Shown piece after piece: positions 21,511-29,841 of a stretch of 64,000 nt of DNA. The position numbers were made by a program, and so were the translations under genes. The DNA is from Siderastrea siderea. Its lineage: Eukaryota; Cnidaria; Anthozoa; Scleractinia; Rhizangiidae. The DNA lies in assembly GCA_964030785.1 (NCBI GenBank), contig OZ034975.1, forward strand, positions 40,492,569 through 40,556,568. Direction: 5' to 3'. Position 1 is the first letter of the stretch. Every line of letters starts with the position of its first letter. The notes beneath the pieces are model-generated. The model searched no databases, was not told the origin of the DNA, and saw only the letters and a list, made by a program, of their open reading frames with translations.

Positions 21511-23277
21511 TCACGCACTTGTTTGATACTCGATACGAAGTATAATTGCGTTGTAACTTTTCCAAATATCATCATTCATATTTAGTTCAAAAGCTAAAAT
21601 CCCAGACGAAGGCATTTGGAAAGAATTTAGGTTTATTGTCTGATACCACCCACTTTTTTTTGAGGTAAAATTTCTTGAAGAGCTTAGAGTTCCAGTAAAA
21701 AAATTCCGTAAAGATGTTTTGAGTTTCAAAGATATTTTTTTGTGTCTATGTACAGTGACATGAGAAGAAGAAGAAGTGATTGGACGCGTACAATATATAT
21801 CAATATTTTTCAAAATCGCTTCACCCGGCAATGACATTATTTCGGCGCCATTTAAAACAAAATTTTTGTTCCCTTTTGTCGAATTTAAAAAACCGTTTAT
21901 GTGGTGAATGGAAGAGCGTAGTTGGTGCCCGTTTAAAGACAAATCCGTTTCCATTACCATCTTGCCATTTTCAATAACAAAAGCGGTGTCATAGACACTT
22001 GGGTCAACATTTGAAATTGTTTCTTTAACACCATAGACAATTAAATGCCCAATTGTTAATAACGATTGCTTACTGACTGTACCGTGCAGATCGAGATATA
22101 TAAATTGTGGGGGTGAGCTACCCCATCTGTGAAAATGGATAACTGTTTTGGTGTACTTCTCGAATGTTTTGGTTGTTTCATCAGAAATTGAAATCGTTGT
22201 TCCTTGAGCTGTTACACTTATCTCATTCATTTCCGGCGGGAACCATTCAACGACCATTGTGTAATACCCCACTGGAAGTTTATATAAGTTAAAACCAAGA
22301 CGTGAGCGGTACTGGAAGGGTGAGCTTTTTTCAAACAAGATTTTAAGTTGGTAAGCTTTTTTATTAATTTGATGTGGAGAATTGGGAAAATCGACAATAC
22401 CCAAAACCTCGATATTGTTTTCACTCGAAGATTCATCAGTGTCTTCCATCAAGTATCTGAAGGCGTCTCGTTTTTGTCCTGAGTTATTGATCTGAGATTC
22501 ACGAATTTTTTGAGTGACAAGATTTCTCAAATCTTTTATTTCCTCTTGCACAAAATCAACATTAACTGCGGATTTTGAATCTCTGTAATCGGTTTGTAAG
22601 TTAATAATTTTATTGTTATTTAAATTCAAGTTTCCAGTCATATTGTTGGTGCCATCAACTTTGAGAAACTTTTTTTGTGTCATGTCATCAATTCTGTTGT
22701 TAACAAACTCGGCACATGCGGCGTCTCTTTGGTTTGATGGAAGATCAAGATTGATAATTGAATTATTTTTCATATCAATATCAGATCCTTTATCCAGTTT
22801 TTTTTCAAGCTGATTTTCGACATACTTTTTATTAACACAATGGTCTGAATTAACTGGATCTTTCACATTTGTGATGAAATTATTGTTCATGTCAATATGT
22901 TGCTCCATTCGACCTCCTTCCTTCTTTGACAAGAATATCTCTCTTTGCGATTCATAACTGATAACCTTGTTGAGATTACCATGAACTGGATAATTGTCTT
23001 TTGGGACAATGAGTGACCCTGTCATCGTATCACCTGCTTTTAGCATGAATTGAGATGTATCCACACTTGGAATATTGGCTATCTCTGAATCAAGATAAGA
23101 TTTAGTAACCACGTCATTATTATTAGTTCCCTGTTTTACATTAACCAGTTTTTTGTTTTGCATATCATAATCATTATTAGCATCTAATTTAAATCCAATA
23201 CCAGGTAAACCTCTTAAACCTATTTTACTTAGTCCTTGAGAATCATCATGATTAAGAATACCGTTTGTATAACTCAT
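21511..23277 (-). CDS. Fibre-like structural protein with phage-type repeats (Polinton)
   Basis: A 588-aa protein. The N-terminus has a short collagen-like GLRGLPGIG segment. Residues about 35-250 carry four imperfect repeats of roughly 40-50 residues of the form (D)M-x-N-x-x-I-x-N ... D-x-x-x-x-x-V, twice preceded by MTGxL (GDTMTGSL, NNMTGNL). This repeat is typical of trimeric phage tail-fibre shafts. A mixed linker with an acidic Ser-rich stretch (EDTDESSSENN) follows, and then a beta-rich C-terminal head of about 300 residues. The layout of a shaft plus a distal head suggests a receptor-binding fibre or spike. It is not the major capsid protein by pattern. It starts after TAATATTAT and is followed 11 bp upstream by the ATPase gene. 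Confidence 0.6.
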   Translation of the reverse strand: MSYTNGILNHDDSQGLSKIGLRGLPGIGFKLDANNDYDMQNKKLVNVKQGTNNNDVVTKSYLDSEIANIPSVDTSQFMLKAGDTMTGSLIVPKDNYPVHGNLNKVISYESQREIFLSKKEGGRMEQHIDMNNNFITNVKDPVNSDHCVNKKYVENQLEKKLDKGSDIDMKNNSIINLDLPSNQRDAACAEFVNNRIDDMTQKKFLKVDGTNNMTGNLNLNNNKIINLQTDYRDSKSAVNVDFVQEEIKDLRNLVTQKIRESQINNSGQKRDAFRYLMEDTDESSSENNIEVLGIVDFPNSPHQINKKAYQLKILFEKSSPFQYRSRLGFNLYKLPVGYYTMVVEWFPPEMNEISVTAQGTTISISDETTKTFEKYTKTVIHFHRWGSSPPQFIYLDLHGTVSKQSLLTIGHLIVYGVKETISNVDPSVYDTAFVIENGKMVMETDLSLNGHQLRSSIHHINGFLNSTKGNKNFVLNGAEIMSLPGEAILKNIDIYCTRPITSSSSHVTVHRHKKISLKLKTSLRNFFTGTLSSSRNFTSKKSGWYQTINLNSFQMPSSGILAFELNMNDDIWKSYNAIILRIEYQTSA

Positions 23278-23288
23278 ATAATATTAGT

Positions 23289-23930
23289 TTAGATTTTTTC
23301 GTCGAAATTTCGGGCTACCTTTTTTTTGACCTTATCAACATACAAAAAACTATATGGATCCTTAGTAGCTTTCTGATAATCTGATTTATTTATGTTCAGT
23401 TCTCGGCAAATCATCGATTGCTCGTTTATAGAAGGAAAATCAAAAACACAAAAATGTGTACTATTCAGTCTTATTGTTTTATCGGTTCCGTAATAGCTTT
23501 GACTCAAATATATACAACAACAATTTTTATTTCTAGAATTGGTAAAGTAGTCTCGTATCCGTTCGTCATTTTTCTTACCTGTATTCAAATAGTCATCAAA
23601 TATGATTAATTTTTGGTTTTCATCAGACAAATCTGTCAGAGGGATGATTTCATCGTTACTTGCTTCTATCACGTCATAACCGACCTCTTTTGATATTGGT
23701 TCAAGAGATTTTAACAGATGCTTATATTTGCTTTGTTGGAGATTGCGAGCGTAAAGATATATCTTGTCAAAATAGAGAAGCCTATATATCATATCAAGCA
23801 AAAGGTTAGTCTTGCCACCACCAGAGGGAGCACAAATAAGCATCCTGAAACATCGGTTTGGCATGAAACTCTTTAATTGAACAAAATCGTTGTTTTCATC
23901 ATCTTGAATGTCGTAATTTTGTATCTTCAT
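23289..23930 (-). CDS. ATP: FtsK/HerA-type DNA packaging ATPase (Polinton ATP)
   Basis: A 213-aa P-loop ATPase. Walker A is APSGGGKT at residues 34-41, directly after a beta strand (FRMLIC). Walker B is LIIFDD at 108-113. A polar sensor segment follows at about 141-158 (YLSQSYYGTDKTIRLNST). Length and spacing match the genome-packaging ATPases of Polintons and related viruses, which pump DNA into the capsid. It is the first gene of the minus-strand morphogenesis group and shares a divergent 128-bp promoter region with the minor capsid candidate. The frame is intact. Confidence 0.88.
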   Translation of the reverse strand: MKIQNYDIQDDENNDFVQLKSFMPNRCFRMLICAPSGGGKTNLLLDMIYRLLYFDKIYLYARNLQQSKYKHLLKSLEPISKEVGYDVIEASNDEIIPLTDLSDENQKLIIFDDYLNTGKKNDERIRDYFTNSRNKNCCCIYLSQSYYGTDKTIRLNSTHFCVFDFPSINEQSMICRELNINKSDYQKATKDPYSFLYVDKVKKKVARNFDEKI

Positions 23931-24058
23931 ATGATATTATGTTATACAATTTTATCGTATTGCGACACGCTATGCGACACGCTATGCGAGCGTTTTTATA
24001 TATGATAACCCTAATTTTTCCGAACAAAATACGAAATTTTATGTAAACAAATGATATA
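23931..24058. promoter_or_regulatory. Divergent morphogenesis promoter with GC-rich tandem
   Basis: Separates the ATPase (minus) and the 331-aa gene (plus). Both starts have the late-class motif (CATAATATCATATG; AATGATATAATG). In the middle is a 12-bp tandem, TGCGACACGCTA twice and then TGCGAG (23961-23990), conspicuously GC-rich for this element. It may be an operator or factor site. Confidence 0.5.
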
Positions 24059-25054
24059 ATGAGTTTACTCAAATGGAAAGAAATGGCTGAGAAACGATCC
24101 GAGCTTGGTAAAAAGATTAACACAGTGAGAGAGACAATAAAACAAAAAACGATATCTGATCAAATGGGTGAAGTTGAGGCAGTGAAACTTTTCAAACCTA
24201 TAACATCAGGATTAAAGGAACTCACAGCTCCAAAAATGCCATTGAGAAGATTACCAAAGAAAAAGCGACCTGTTCCAGATTATGGAATAGCTATTGATGA
24301 TGAAGTGCCTGATTATGGATTGGAAGATCTATTTGATCAACCTGTTTTACCTGAAAACGAGAAACAATTGGTTCCAAAACCTCCATCTTATGAAGATGTC
24401 CTTGAGGATTTAGCATTAGGTAAAAAACAAATGTATATAGATCCAGAATACATGTATGAACCTGAAGATCTTCCACCTGAGTACGAAGAAGAAGTACCAG
24501 ATTATGAAATTCTTGAAGAGGATAGAATAAATCAAGCTTTAGATGAACTTCAAATTCCTAACTATGATGATATTGAATTACGACTTCAGCAAGAAGATAT
24601 GAATGACAAAAAGAGGAAATCTTATCTTACCAAAACCCTTAAAAAGGCTAAAGAGAAACGGCAACAACTTTCTGGATATTCGATGAATATTACTAAAAAA
24701 TTAAATAGTGGCTCAATCACTGAAGCTGAGGCTCAATATCAAAGAAAAATTATTCAAGATACAAGAAAGGTTCTGACTGATTATATGAATTACCATCAAC
24801 AAAAACTCCAAAAACTCAAATCTATTAAAGGATCTGGTTTGAAGAAAAAAACAAAAAGAGGTGGACAGGTAATGTTTTTCAACAATCCGACAGAAATGAT
24901 TAAAAAACTTGAACTGATTATCGGATCGATGATTGCCGGAAATAATAGCATCGAACTACGGAATACAGGCGTCGCTCTTCTCGACATCTTGTTGAGAAAT
25001 TCAATACTCAATAGGCCGCAATATAACAAAATATACAAAAACTATTTTATATAA
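24059..25054 (+). CDS. Minor capsid/virion protein with PPxY motifs (Polinton)
   Basis: A 331-aa protein. The N-terminal 60 residues are basic and helical. A long acidic, tyrosine- and proline-rich middle follows with two PPxY motifs (PPSY at 108-111, PPEY at 139-142) and three PDY repeats. Then come a basic coiled-coil-like region (about 180-260), a KRGGQ site at 266-270 that could be cut by the adenovirus-type protease, and a conserved-looking C-terminal domain. PPxY motifs bind NEDD4-family ubiquitin ligases; in adenovirus protein VI a PPSY acts during entry. Similarity in role is inference. The gene follows the divergent promoter and is 12 bp from the penton-like gene. Confidence 0.6.
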   Translation: MSLLKWKEMAEKRSELGKKINTVRETIKQKTISDQMGEVEAVKLFKPITSGLKELTAPKMPLRRLPKKKRPVPDYGIAIDDEVPDYGLEDLFDQPVLPENEKQLVPKPPSYEDVLEDLALGKKQMYIDPEYMYEPEDLPPEYEEEVPDYEILEEDRINQALDELQIPNYDDIELRLQQEDMNDKKRKSYLTKTLKKAKEKRQQLSGYSMNITKKLNSGSITEAEAQYQRKIIQDTRKVLTDYMNYHQQKLQKLKSIKGSGLKKKTKRGGQVMFFNNPTEMIKKLELIIGSMIAGNNSIELRNTGVALLDILLRNSILNRPQYNKIYKNYFI

Positions 25055-25066
25055 ACTAATCATATA

Positions 25067-25627
25067 ATGGATAGACAACTTATCTTATCATCCCATACAG
25101 TCAGAGACAAGAATGGTAATAAACCGAGTGATTTCATAATCAAATACATCAATCCGATAATTCTCAATCCAAATCGACAATATGAAATCGGACTAGACCG
25201 AATCATTTCAATGTCATTTACTTGGTTTAATGTGACAAAAGAACTCAATAATCAGAAAATCAGATATTCATCTGATAGTGGTACTAATTGGACAGAGTTG
25301 ATATTAAGTCCTGGTGTATGGAACTATGTCGATTTCAATAATTTTTTAAAGGATGAAACTAAAACAGGAACAGCTAACAATCCGTCATATCCGATCAGTC
25401 TCGAATTCGACGATACAATATTTCGCACAATAATCACATTAGCCACAAATTATAGATTAGATCTGACTCAGTCAGATTTCAATAATCTCATCGGTTTCAA
25501 TAAAAAGATTCTAACTTCTTCTGAAAATGTTGGTGATTACATTCCTAATCTCTCTCAAGACAGGGAAATCTTGAACGTTCATTGTGACCTCATATCCGAA
25601 AGTCTAGTTGATGGTGACACAACTTAA
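25067..25627 (+). pseudogene. Penton-like minor capsid gene, truncated (Polinton)
   Basis: The 186-aa ORF starts after AATCATATA. The beta-rich sequence (SDFIIKYINPIILNP; YEIGLDRIISM; FNNLIGFNKKIL) looks like the first part of a single jelly-roll minor capsid/penton-like protein as found in many Polintons. The frame stops right after HCDLISESLVDG, where the family normally continues with several more beta strands. The following sequence encodes, in the +1 frame, an unrelated capsid-like end (25611-25832). The simplest reading is an internal deletion that removed the end of this gene. The family call is from memory of the pattern and needs a profile search. Confidence 0.5.
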
Positions 25628-25832
25628 TGTATCTAATTTTAGTAGTTTGTACGGATTAATATATTTCGATTTGACATATCAAAAAGAGGTAGTGACGAGA
25701 GATCCTAAACAGTTGATTCTCCATTATCGTTTGAATGTTGCCCCAGCTGCTAACGTCCGAGCCCATAGTATTGTATTTTACGAGAGTGAGGTTGTTGTTA
25801 AGACAGTTGGAAACGAATTGATGATAGTTTAA
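25611..25832 (+). pseudogene. Remnant of a capsid-protein C-terminus (Polinton)
   Basis: A 73-codon frame overlapping the end of the penton-like ORF by 17 bp. It reads GLIYFDLTYQKEV, TRDPKQLILHYRLN and a last pair of strands with HSIVFYESEVVV, a pattern like the final strands of a jelly-roll capsid protein. Nothing else in the element looks like a double jelly-roll major capsid gene of 450-650 aa, so this may be all that remains of it. Alternatives are an unrelated small protein or the true end of the penton-like protein after a frameshift. Confidence 0.4.
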
Positions 25833-25906
25833 ATAAATAAGTTTTACATCGATGAAAATTTAAATGAATATGTTTTTTAAAACAGAATTTATCTAACATA
25901 TATAAT

Positions 25907-26701
25907 ATGACACAACTATACGAAATCAAAGTTAGTTTATCACCAAACCAGAAAAAGAATCTTAGTAACGCGTATCATAAAAGAGAAACTATCGTTTTGA
26001 GACTGACAAAGGATTCATTATCTGGGAATGACACTCTATACGTACCTCAGAATATAGTTAAGCGATTGGATAAAAATAGAAAATTGAAAAAGGGAATGGA
26101 CATCAAACTAGCAAAAACAAACATTCGAAAGCAAGTTGGTGGATCACTCCTCTCTACAGTTCTGTCGCTTGGAAGAACTTTCGCTCCAACGATTGCCAAG
26201 ACTATTGGATTGTCAGCTTTGGCAGGTTTAGCATCTGAAGGAGCATCTCAGATTGTTAAGAAGATATCTGGAAAAGGTTTACAAACCGGTGGGTTCCTAA
26301 TACCACAAAATAAAATCGATAAGTTGATAACATATAAGCATCTTTTGACAACCCAACAAAAGAAGGATATATTAAAAGCTCTTCAAACTGGTTCTGGTGT
26401 TCATATAAAACCAACAAAAGTACAAACAGGTGGGTTCTTAGGCACTCTTCTAGCATCAATTGGAGTCCCTTTAGCTATTGAGGCAATAAAGAAGATAACT
26501 GGTAAAGGTGCCCCTCAGATGGGACAGCCTAAACAAAGACCACCCAGATCTATACCAAGTACTGCTAACAATCAAGATGGTGGTTTGTTAGTTCCGATGT
26601 ATAGAACTCCACCTTTTTATGGAAATTGGCCGAACGATACAATCGGTATGGGAATTAAAAAAAGAGAAAAGCTCAGAAAAAGGGCGAAGGTCTACTATTA
26701 G
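25907..26701 (+). CDS. PX-like glycine-rich virion protein (Polinton)
   Basis: A 264-aa basic protein starting after ACATATATAAT. The N-terminal 75 residues are charged and folded-looking. Then two modules each begin at a double glycine followed by a hydrophobic stretch: VGGSLLSTVLSLGR (77-90) and TGGFLGTLLASIGVPLAI (174-191), with further GG sites at 128-129 and 225-226. Gly-Gly followed by a hydrophobic residue resembles the cut sites of adenovirus-type maturation proteases, and the next gene encodes one. The C-terminus is very basic (KKREKLRKRAK). A run of seven A residues near codon 250 precedes the stop, and another frame stays open past it, so the C-terminus may be changed by an indel or by slippage. 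Confidence 0.6.
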   Translation: MTQLYEIKVSLSPNQKKNLSNAYHKRETIVLRLTKDSLSGNDTLYVPQNIVKRLDKNRKLKKGMDIKLAKTNIRKQVGGSLLSTVLSLGRTFAPTIAKTIGLSALAGLASEGASQIVKKISGKGLQTGGFLIPQNKIDKLITYKHLLTTQQKKDILKALQTGSGVHIKPTKVQTGGFLGTLLASIGVPLAIEAIKKITGKGAPQMGQPKQRPPRSIPSTANNQDGGLLVPMYRTPPFYGNWPNDTIGMGIKKREKLRKRAKVYY

Positions 26702-27209
26702 GCAAGAACTCACCCTTCAAAAACGTCCCACTGTTAAACATTCTGTTGTAAAACCCGAATTCCATAAGAATGTCCCATTAAGTAATTATGATTTAATAAA
26801 ATGGTGTAAATATCTGAATATCCCAATTAATGATGTATTGTCAAGAGATGAAAATGTTCCTCACAATCATAGACAGGCTCTATTCATTTACAATCTTGAA
26901 CCGAGTTATATGTCAGGGAGTCATTGGGTGGCTACTTATGTTAAGGACAAAGTCCTCAATTACTTTGATAGCTTTGGTTTGCCTCCCTTCCAAGAAATGG
27001 TCAATCACGCGAGAAAAAAGAATTTAACATTGCTTCATCAGAACAATCAAATACAAAATTTACTGACGACAACATGCGGTTACTTCTGTTTATACTTTTT
27101 GAATGAGATGAATAAGGGTAAATCATATTTTGATCTGTTGGAAGTTTTCGACATATACGATACGACGAAGAATGAGAAATTCTTAGAACAGTATTTCAAA
27201 AATATCTAA
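26619..27209 (+). CDS. PRO: Adenovirus-type maturation cysteine protease (Polinton PRO)
   Basis: The 196-aa frame contains an adenain/Ulp1-like catalytic set: His in GSHWVA (residue 102), Asp in YFDSFG (117), a Gln in NQIQN (145) and Cys in TTCGYFC (153). The order His-Asp-Gln-Cys and spacing fit adenovirus proteases and Polinton PRO, which cleave virion precursors. The conserved domain begins only at PLSNYDLIKWC (about residue 53). The sole in-frame upstream ATG lies inside the PX-like gene, 83 bp before its end. The start is therefore uncertain: overlapping initiation, frameshift from PX, or a lost start codon. Confidence 0.85.
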   Translation: MEIGRTIQSVWELKKEKSSEKGRRSTIRQELTLQKRPTVKHSVVKPEFHKNVPLSNYDLIKWCKYLNIPINDVLSRDENVPHNHRQALFIYNLEPSYMSGSHWVATYVKDKVLNYFDSFGLPPFQEMVNHARKKNLTLLHQNNQIQNLLTTTCGYFCLYFLNEMNKGKSYFDLLEVFDIYDTTKNEKFLEQYFKNI

Positions 27210-27218
27210 CTCATATAT

Positions 27219-27509
27219 ATGGTCAAAAGTTATTGTGTAAAACAAAAAAAGGTCACAGAATGTGTACCAGGAAGTGAAAGATATGTGAGAGCCAAAAATA
27301 ACAGACTTATGATGAAATGTATTTGTGGTGAATGTGGTATTACCAAGACGAAATTCGTCAAAAGTCAAAAGGGAGGTGAAAATCCATTAGGTAAAGCTTT
27401 TGAGGCAGCCAAAATAGCAGAACAAATAACTCGCAAAGTAATTCCATCAACCAACCATGTATTTGACAAATATTGGTCTGGTGATATATTGAACCTTAAT
27501 CTAATCTAA
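27219..27509 (+). CDS. DUF5679-like zinc-ribbon protein, copy 1 (Polinton)
   Basis: A 96-aa protein. The first 50 residues form a DUF5679-like zinc ribbon: SYCVKQKKVTEC, then a NNRLMMKC strand, CGECG and TKTKFVK. It shares most of this with the gene just downstream, so the two are tandem duplicates of the module. The rest is helical and ends GDILNLNLI. The ATG follows ACTCATATAT. The two closely spaced copies differ completely after the ribbon, so the ribbon may work as a shared addressing or folding unit for different virion proteins. Confidence 0.6.
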   Translation: MVKSYCVKQKKVTECVPGSERYVRAKNNRLMMKCICGECGITKTKFVKSQKGGENPLGKAFEAAKIAEQITRKVIPSTNHVFDKYWSGDILNLNLI

Positions 27510-27520
27510 TCATATTATAT

Positions 27521-27709
27521 ATGAGATCATATTGCGTGAAACAGAAAAAGGTAACAGAATGTGTACCTGGGAGTGAACGATATGAAAAGGCTAAAAATGG
27601 GAGGCTTATGCTTAAATGTAAATGCTCTCAATGTGGAATCACCAAAACTAAATTTGTGAAACAAAACCAGGGAAACGGGTCAGCCCGTCGAAAGGGGCGG
27701 GCTTACTAA
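27521..27709 (+). CDS. DUF5679-like zinc-ribbon protein, copy 2 (Polinton), possibly fused to the PLA2-like ORF by -1 frameshift
   Basis: A 62-aa ORF that is almost all zinc ribbon (YCVKQKKVTECVPGSERY, KCKCSQCGITKTKF). Its ATG follows the late-type CATATTATAT. The frame ends shortly after, at 27707-27709. In the -1 frame the sequence stays open from about 27649 into the phospholipase-like ORF. A canonical-form slippery heptamer, A AAG GGG, sits in the zero frame at 27691-27697 within the overlap. Either programmed -1 frameshifting or a one-base indel explains this. Confidence 0.6.
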   Translation: MRSYCVKQKKVTECVPGSERYEKAKNGRLMLKCKCSQCGITKTKFVKQNQGNGSARRKGRAY

Positions 27710-28371
27710 ATACAGTAGCATCGACTGGTACTGATTTATTGATTCACCACGGTATTCCTTGGCTGGGAAAAAAGGCTGTTGAAATGGGGAGATATTATGG
27801 ATCAGAAGCCTTGAGAAACCCAAAACTGCAGAAAAAGGCTATCGATTATGCTCTGGATAAGTTGAATCCAATGATTCAAAATGTCGGAAGTCAAGCTCTT
27901 GATCAATTATCAACCAAAATTAGACCAAATAGAAAGTATAAAACCGACAGAAAGGATTTGGATGGCGCTGGTGTTGATATCCATAAACTAATTGGGAAAT
28001 TACCGACACCAAAAGCTGGATGGACTCCTGGAAAGTATAAATACATGGGGGCATATAACCCTCTCGATAAACAGTTAGAGTACGATAAAAACACTGGAGA
28101 GGTCACCAAGTGGCACGTACAACCTTACAATGAAGTTGATAGAATATCAGCTCATCATGATATTTGTTATGACATGGGGAAGGACAAAGGTGAATGCGAC
28201 AAAGTAATGGTCAAGTCATTGGATAAAATACCTTATGGACAGATGCCAAAATGCGGACAAACAGCACGATTTCTAATCAACACAAAACAAAAACTAGGTC
28301 TTGGTGTAAAACAAAGGAAGACAAAAAACGTGAAAGGCCGTCGAGTGAAGAAAACTGGCAAGAAAAATTAG
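27649..28371 (+). CDS. Virion protein with parvovirus-like phospholipase A2 domain (Polinton)
   Basis: The frame is open from 27649 but has no ATG until residue M16 counted from 27739, so it is probably expressed as an extension of the zinc-ribbon ORF. A helical basic region (about 70 residues) is followed by the PLA2-like segment: YNPLDKQLEYD in the position of the calcium loop, then DRISAHHDICYD with the HD catalytic pair, and D154 in GECDK. Parvoviruses use such a domain in a capsid protein to cross the endosome; related domains occur in Polinton/adintovirus virion proteins. The typical glycine-rich calcium loop is not evident, so activity is uncertain. The C-terminus is Lys/Arg-rich and overlaps the integrase start by about 120 bp. 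Confidence 0.6.
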
Positions 28372-29288
28372 CTGATGAGCTTCATAAACCGATAAAGCGT
28401 AACTTCACCCGGCGGCGGGTAATTGTAAACCATATTGACGAGACATGGTGTTCAGATATCGTTGAGATGCAAAAATTCAGTCGATGGAACGCTGGCTACA
28501 GATATCTTCTTATGGTTTTAGATGTATTCTCTAAATACGGTTGGATCGTCCCATTAAAAGATAAAAAGGGTGAAACCGTTATGAATGCTTTCAAAACAAT
28601 ATTCAAAGAGGGGCGTAAACCGGAATATTTATGGACAGACAAAGGCAAAGAGTATTACAACAAACATGTTAAGGAACTACTTGATAAGAATAAAATAACC
28701 TTGTACTCAACTGAGAATGAGGAAAAGTCGTCAGTTTGTGAAAGATGGAACCGTACAATCAAAACCAAAATGTGGAAACAGTTTACTGTTCAAGGTAATA
28801 CACAGTATTTAGACATGCTACCCAAATTAGTGAAACAATATAACAACACTAAACATAGCTCTATCAAAATGACGCCCACTGAAGCTAGTAAAAAGATCAA
28901 TGAAGGAACTGTTTACTTTAATCTATATGGTGATATGGAAACATCAAAACAGAAACCGAAATTCAAAAAAGGTGTTAAGGTTAGAATAAGTAAGTATAAA
29001 CGGAATGTGTTTGATAAGGGCTATACACCAAATTGGTCTGAGGAAATTTTCACAGTTGATAAAATCCAATACACGAAACCAATAACTTACAAACTAAAGG
29101 ATCTCAGAGATGAAGACATTGAAGGAAGTTTTTATGAACCTGAATTACTTAAAGCTGAACAACAGGTATTCAGAATTGATAAAGTGATTCGGAGGGATTA
29201 TAAGAAGAAACAGGCTCTTGTTAAATGGAAGGGATACAGTGATGAATTTAACAGTTGGGTTCCAATGAAGGATTTACAAACAATCTAA
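28251..29288 (+). CDS. INT: Retroviral-type integrase with C-terminal chromodomain (Polinton INT)
   Basis: A 345-aa protein. The DDE core has D69 in CSDIVEM, D130 in WTDKGKEY and E164 in VCERWNRT, with 33 residues between the last two. The surrounding blocks (YRYLLMVLDVFSKYGW, YNNTKHSSIKMTPTEA) are typical of Polinton integrases. A small SH3-like basic region (PKFKKGVKVRISKYKR) follows, and residues about 303-345 form a chromodomain (VKWKGYSDEFNSWVP). The family inserts the excised element and makes the 6-bp duplication seen here. An N-terminal HHCC zinc finger is not evident. The true start may lie after the annotated ATG, since the first 30 residues overlap the PLA2-like gene in another frame. 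Confidence 0.93.
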   Translation: MRTNSTISNQHKTKTRSWCKTKEDKKRERPSSEENWQEKLADELHKPIKRNFTRRRVIVNHIDETWCSDIVEMQKFSRWNAGYRYLLMVLDVFSKYGWIVPLKDKKGETVMNAFKTIFKEGRKPEYLWTDKGKEYYNKHVKELLDKNKITLYSTENEEKSSVCERWNRTIKTKMWKQFTVQGNTQYLDMLPKLVKQYNNTKHSSIKMTPTEASKKINEGTVYFNLYGDMETSKQKPKFKKGVKVRISKYKRNVFDKGYTPNWSEEIFTVDKIQYTKPITYKLKDLRDEDIEGSFYEPELLKAEQQVFRIDKVIRRDYKKKQALVKWKGYSDEFNSWVPMKDLQTI

Positions 29289-29305
29289 TATATACATATA
29301 TATAG

Positions 29306-29809
29306 ATGGATACTGAAATACAAGAACGGTATTGTGAAGTCTGTAAGAAATATATTTTTAATAAAGAAAAGAAACATTTAATGACAAGAAAACATAAATT
29401 CAATCAATCACGCCTGGATTGTAAGGCAGTTTATGAAGAATTTATCACGTGTAGTCATGAGAAATTGATGCAAAATACCAAAAAAAGTCCTCTTTCGAAT
29501 TACTTGAAAAAAAGTGCACAAGTCTATAGACAATTAAAAGACATTTTTGAACTATTTTACGTATGTGAACATATGGATTCCAAATACAATACAGAATCCG
29601 AGTCTGAATCTTCTGAGTCTGAGTCTGAGTCTGAAGATTTCTATTATGATAATGATAAAAATACTAAATACCAAAAATATCTAAAAGAAAGATATATTGA
29701 ATGGACGGAAAATGAAACACATACGTATTTGTCAGATTTCTTAGAAGAAAGAGCAAAAATCTACAAACGAATTGAAACAGAATATAATGAATTTAAACGC
29801 ATAAGCTAA
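29306..29809 (+). CDS. C2H2 zinc-finger, Ser/Glu-rich protein (Polinton)
   Basis: A 167-aa protein. The N-terminus has a U1-like C2H2 finger (YCEVCKKYIF ... HLMTRKH). The middle is helical, and an acidic ESESESS run follows (about residues 95-110). It sits between the integrase and other small finger genes, with an AT-rich start (ATATATATAG before ATG). A nucleic-acid-binding accessory role is plausible; I do not recognise a named family. Confidence 0.55.
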   Translation: MDTEIQERYCEVCKKYIFNKEKKHLMTRKHKFNQSRLDCKAVYEEFITCSHEKLMQNTKKSPLSNYLKKSAQVYRQLKDIFELFYVCEHMDSKYNTESESESSESESESEDFYYDNDKNTKYQKYLKERYIEWTENETHTYLSDFLEERAKIYKRIETEYNEFKRIS

Positions 29810-29841
29810 AGTGATTTAAAAATAAACATATAGTATTATAT

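Noticed and set aside
21511..23277. Considered as the Polinton major capsid protein
   Set aside because: The repeat pattern and collagen-like start fit a fibre shaft, not a double jelly roll.
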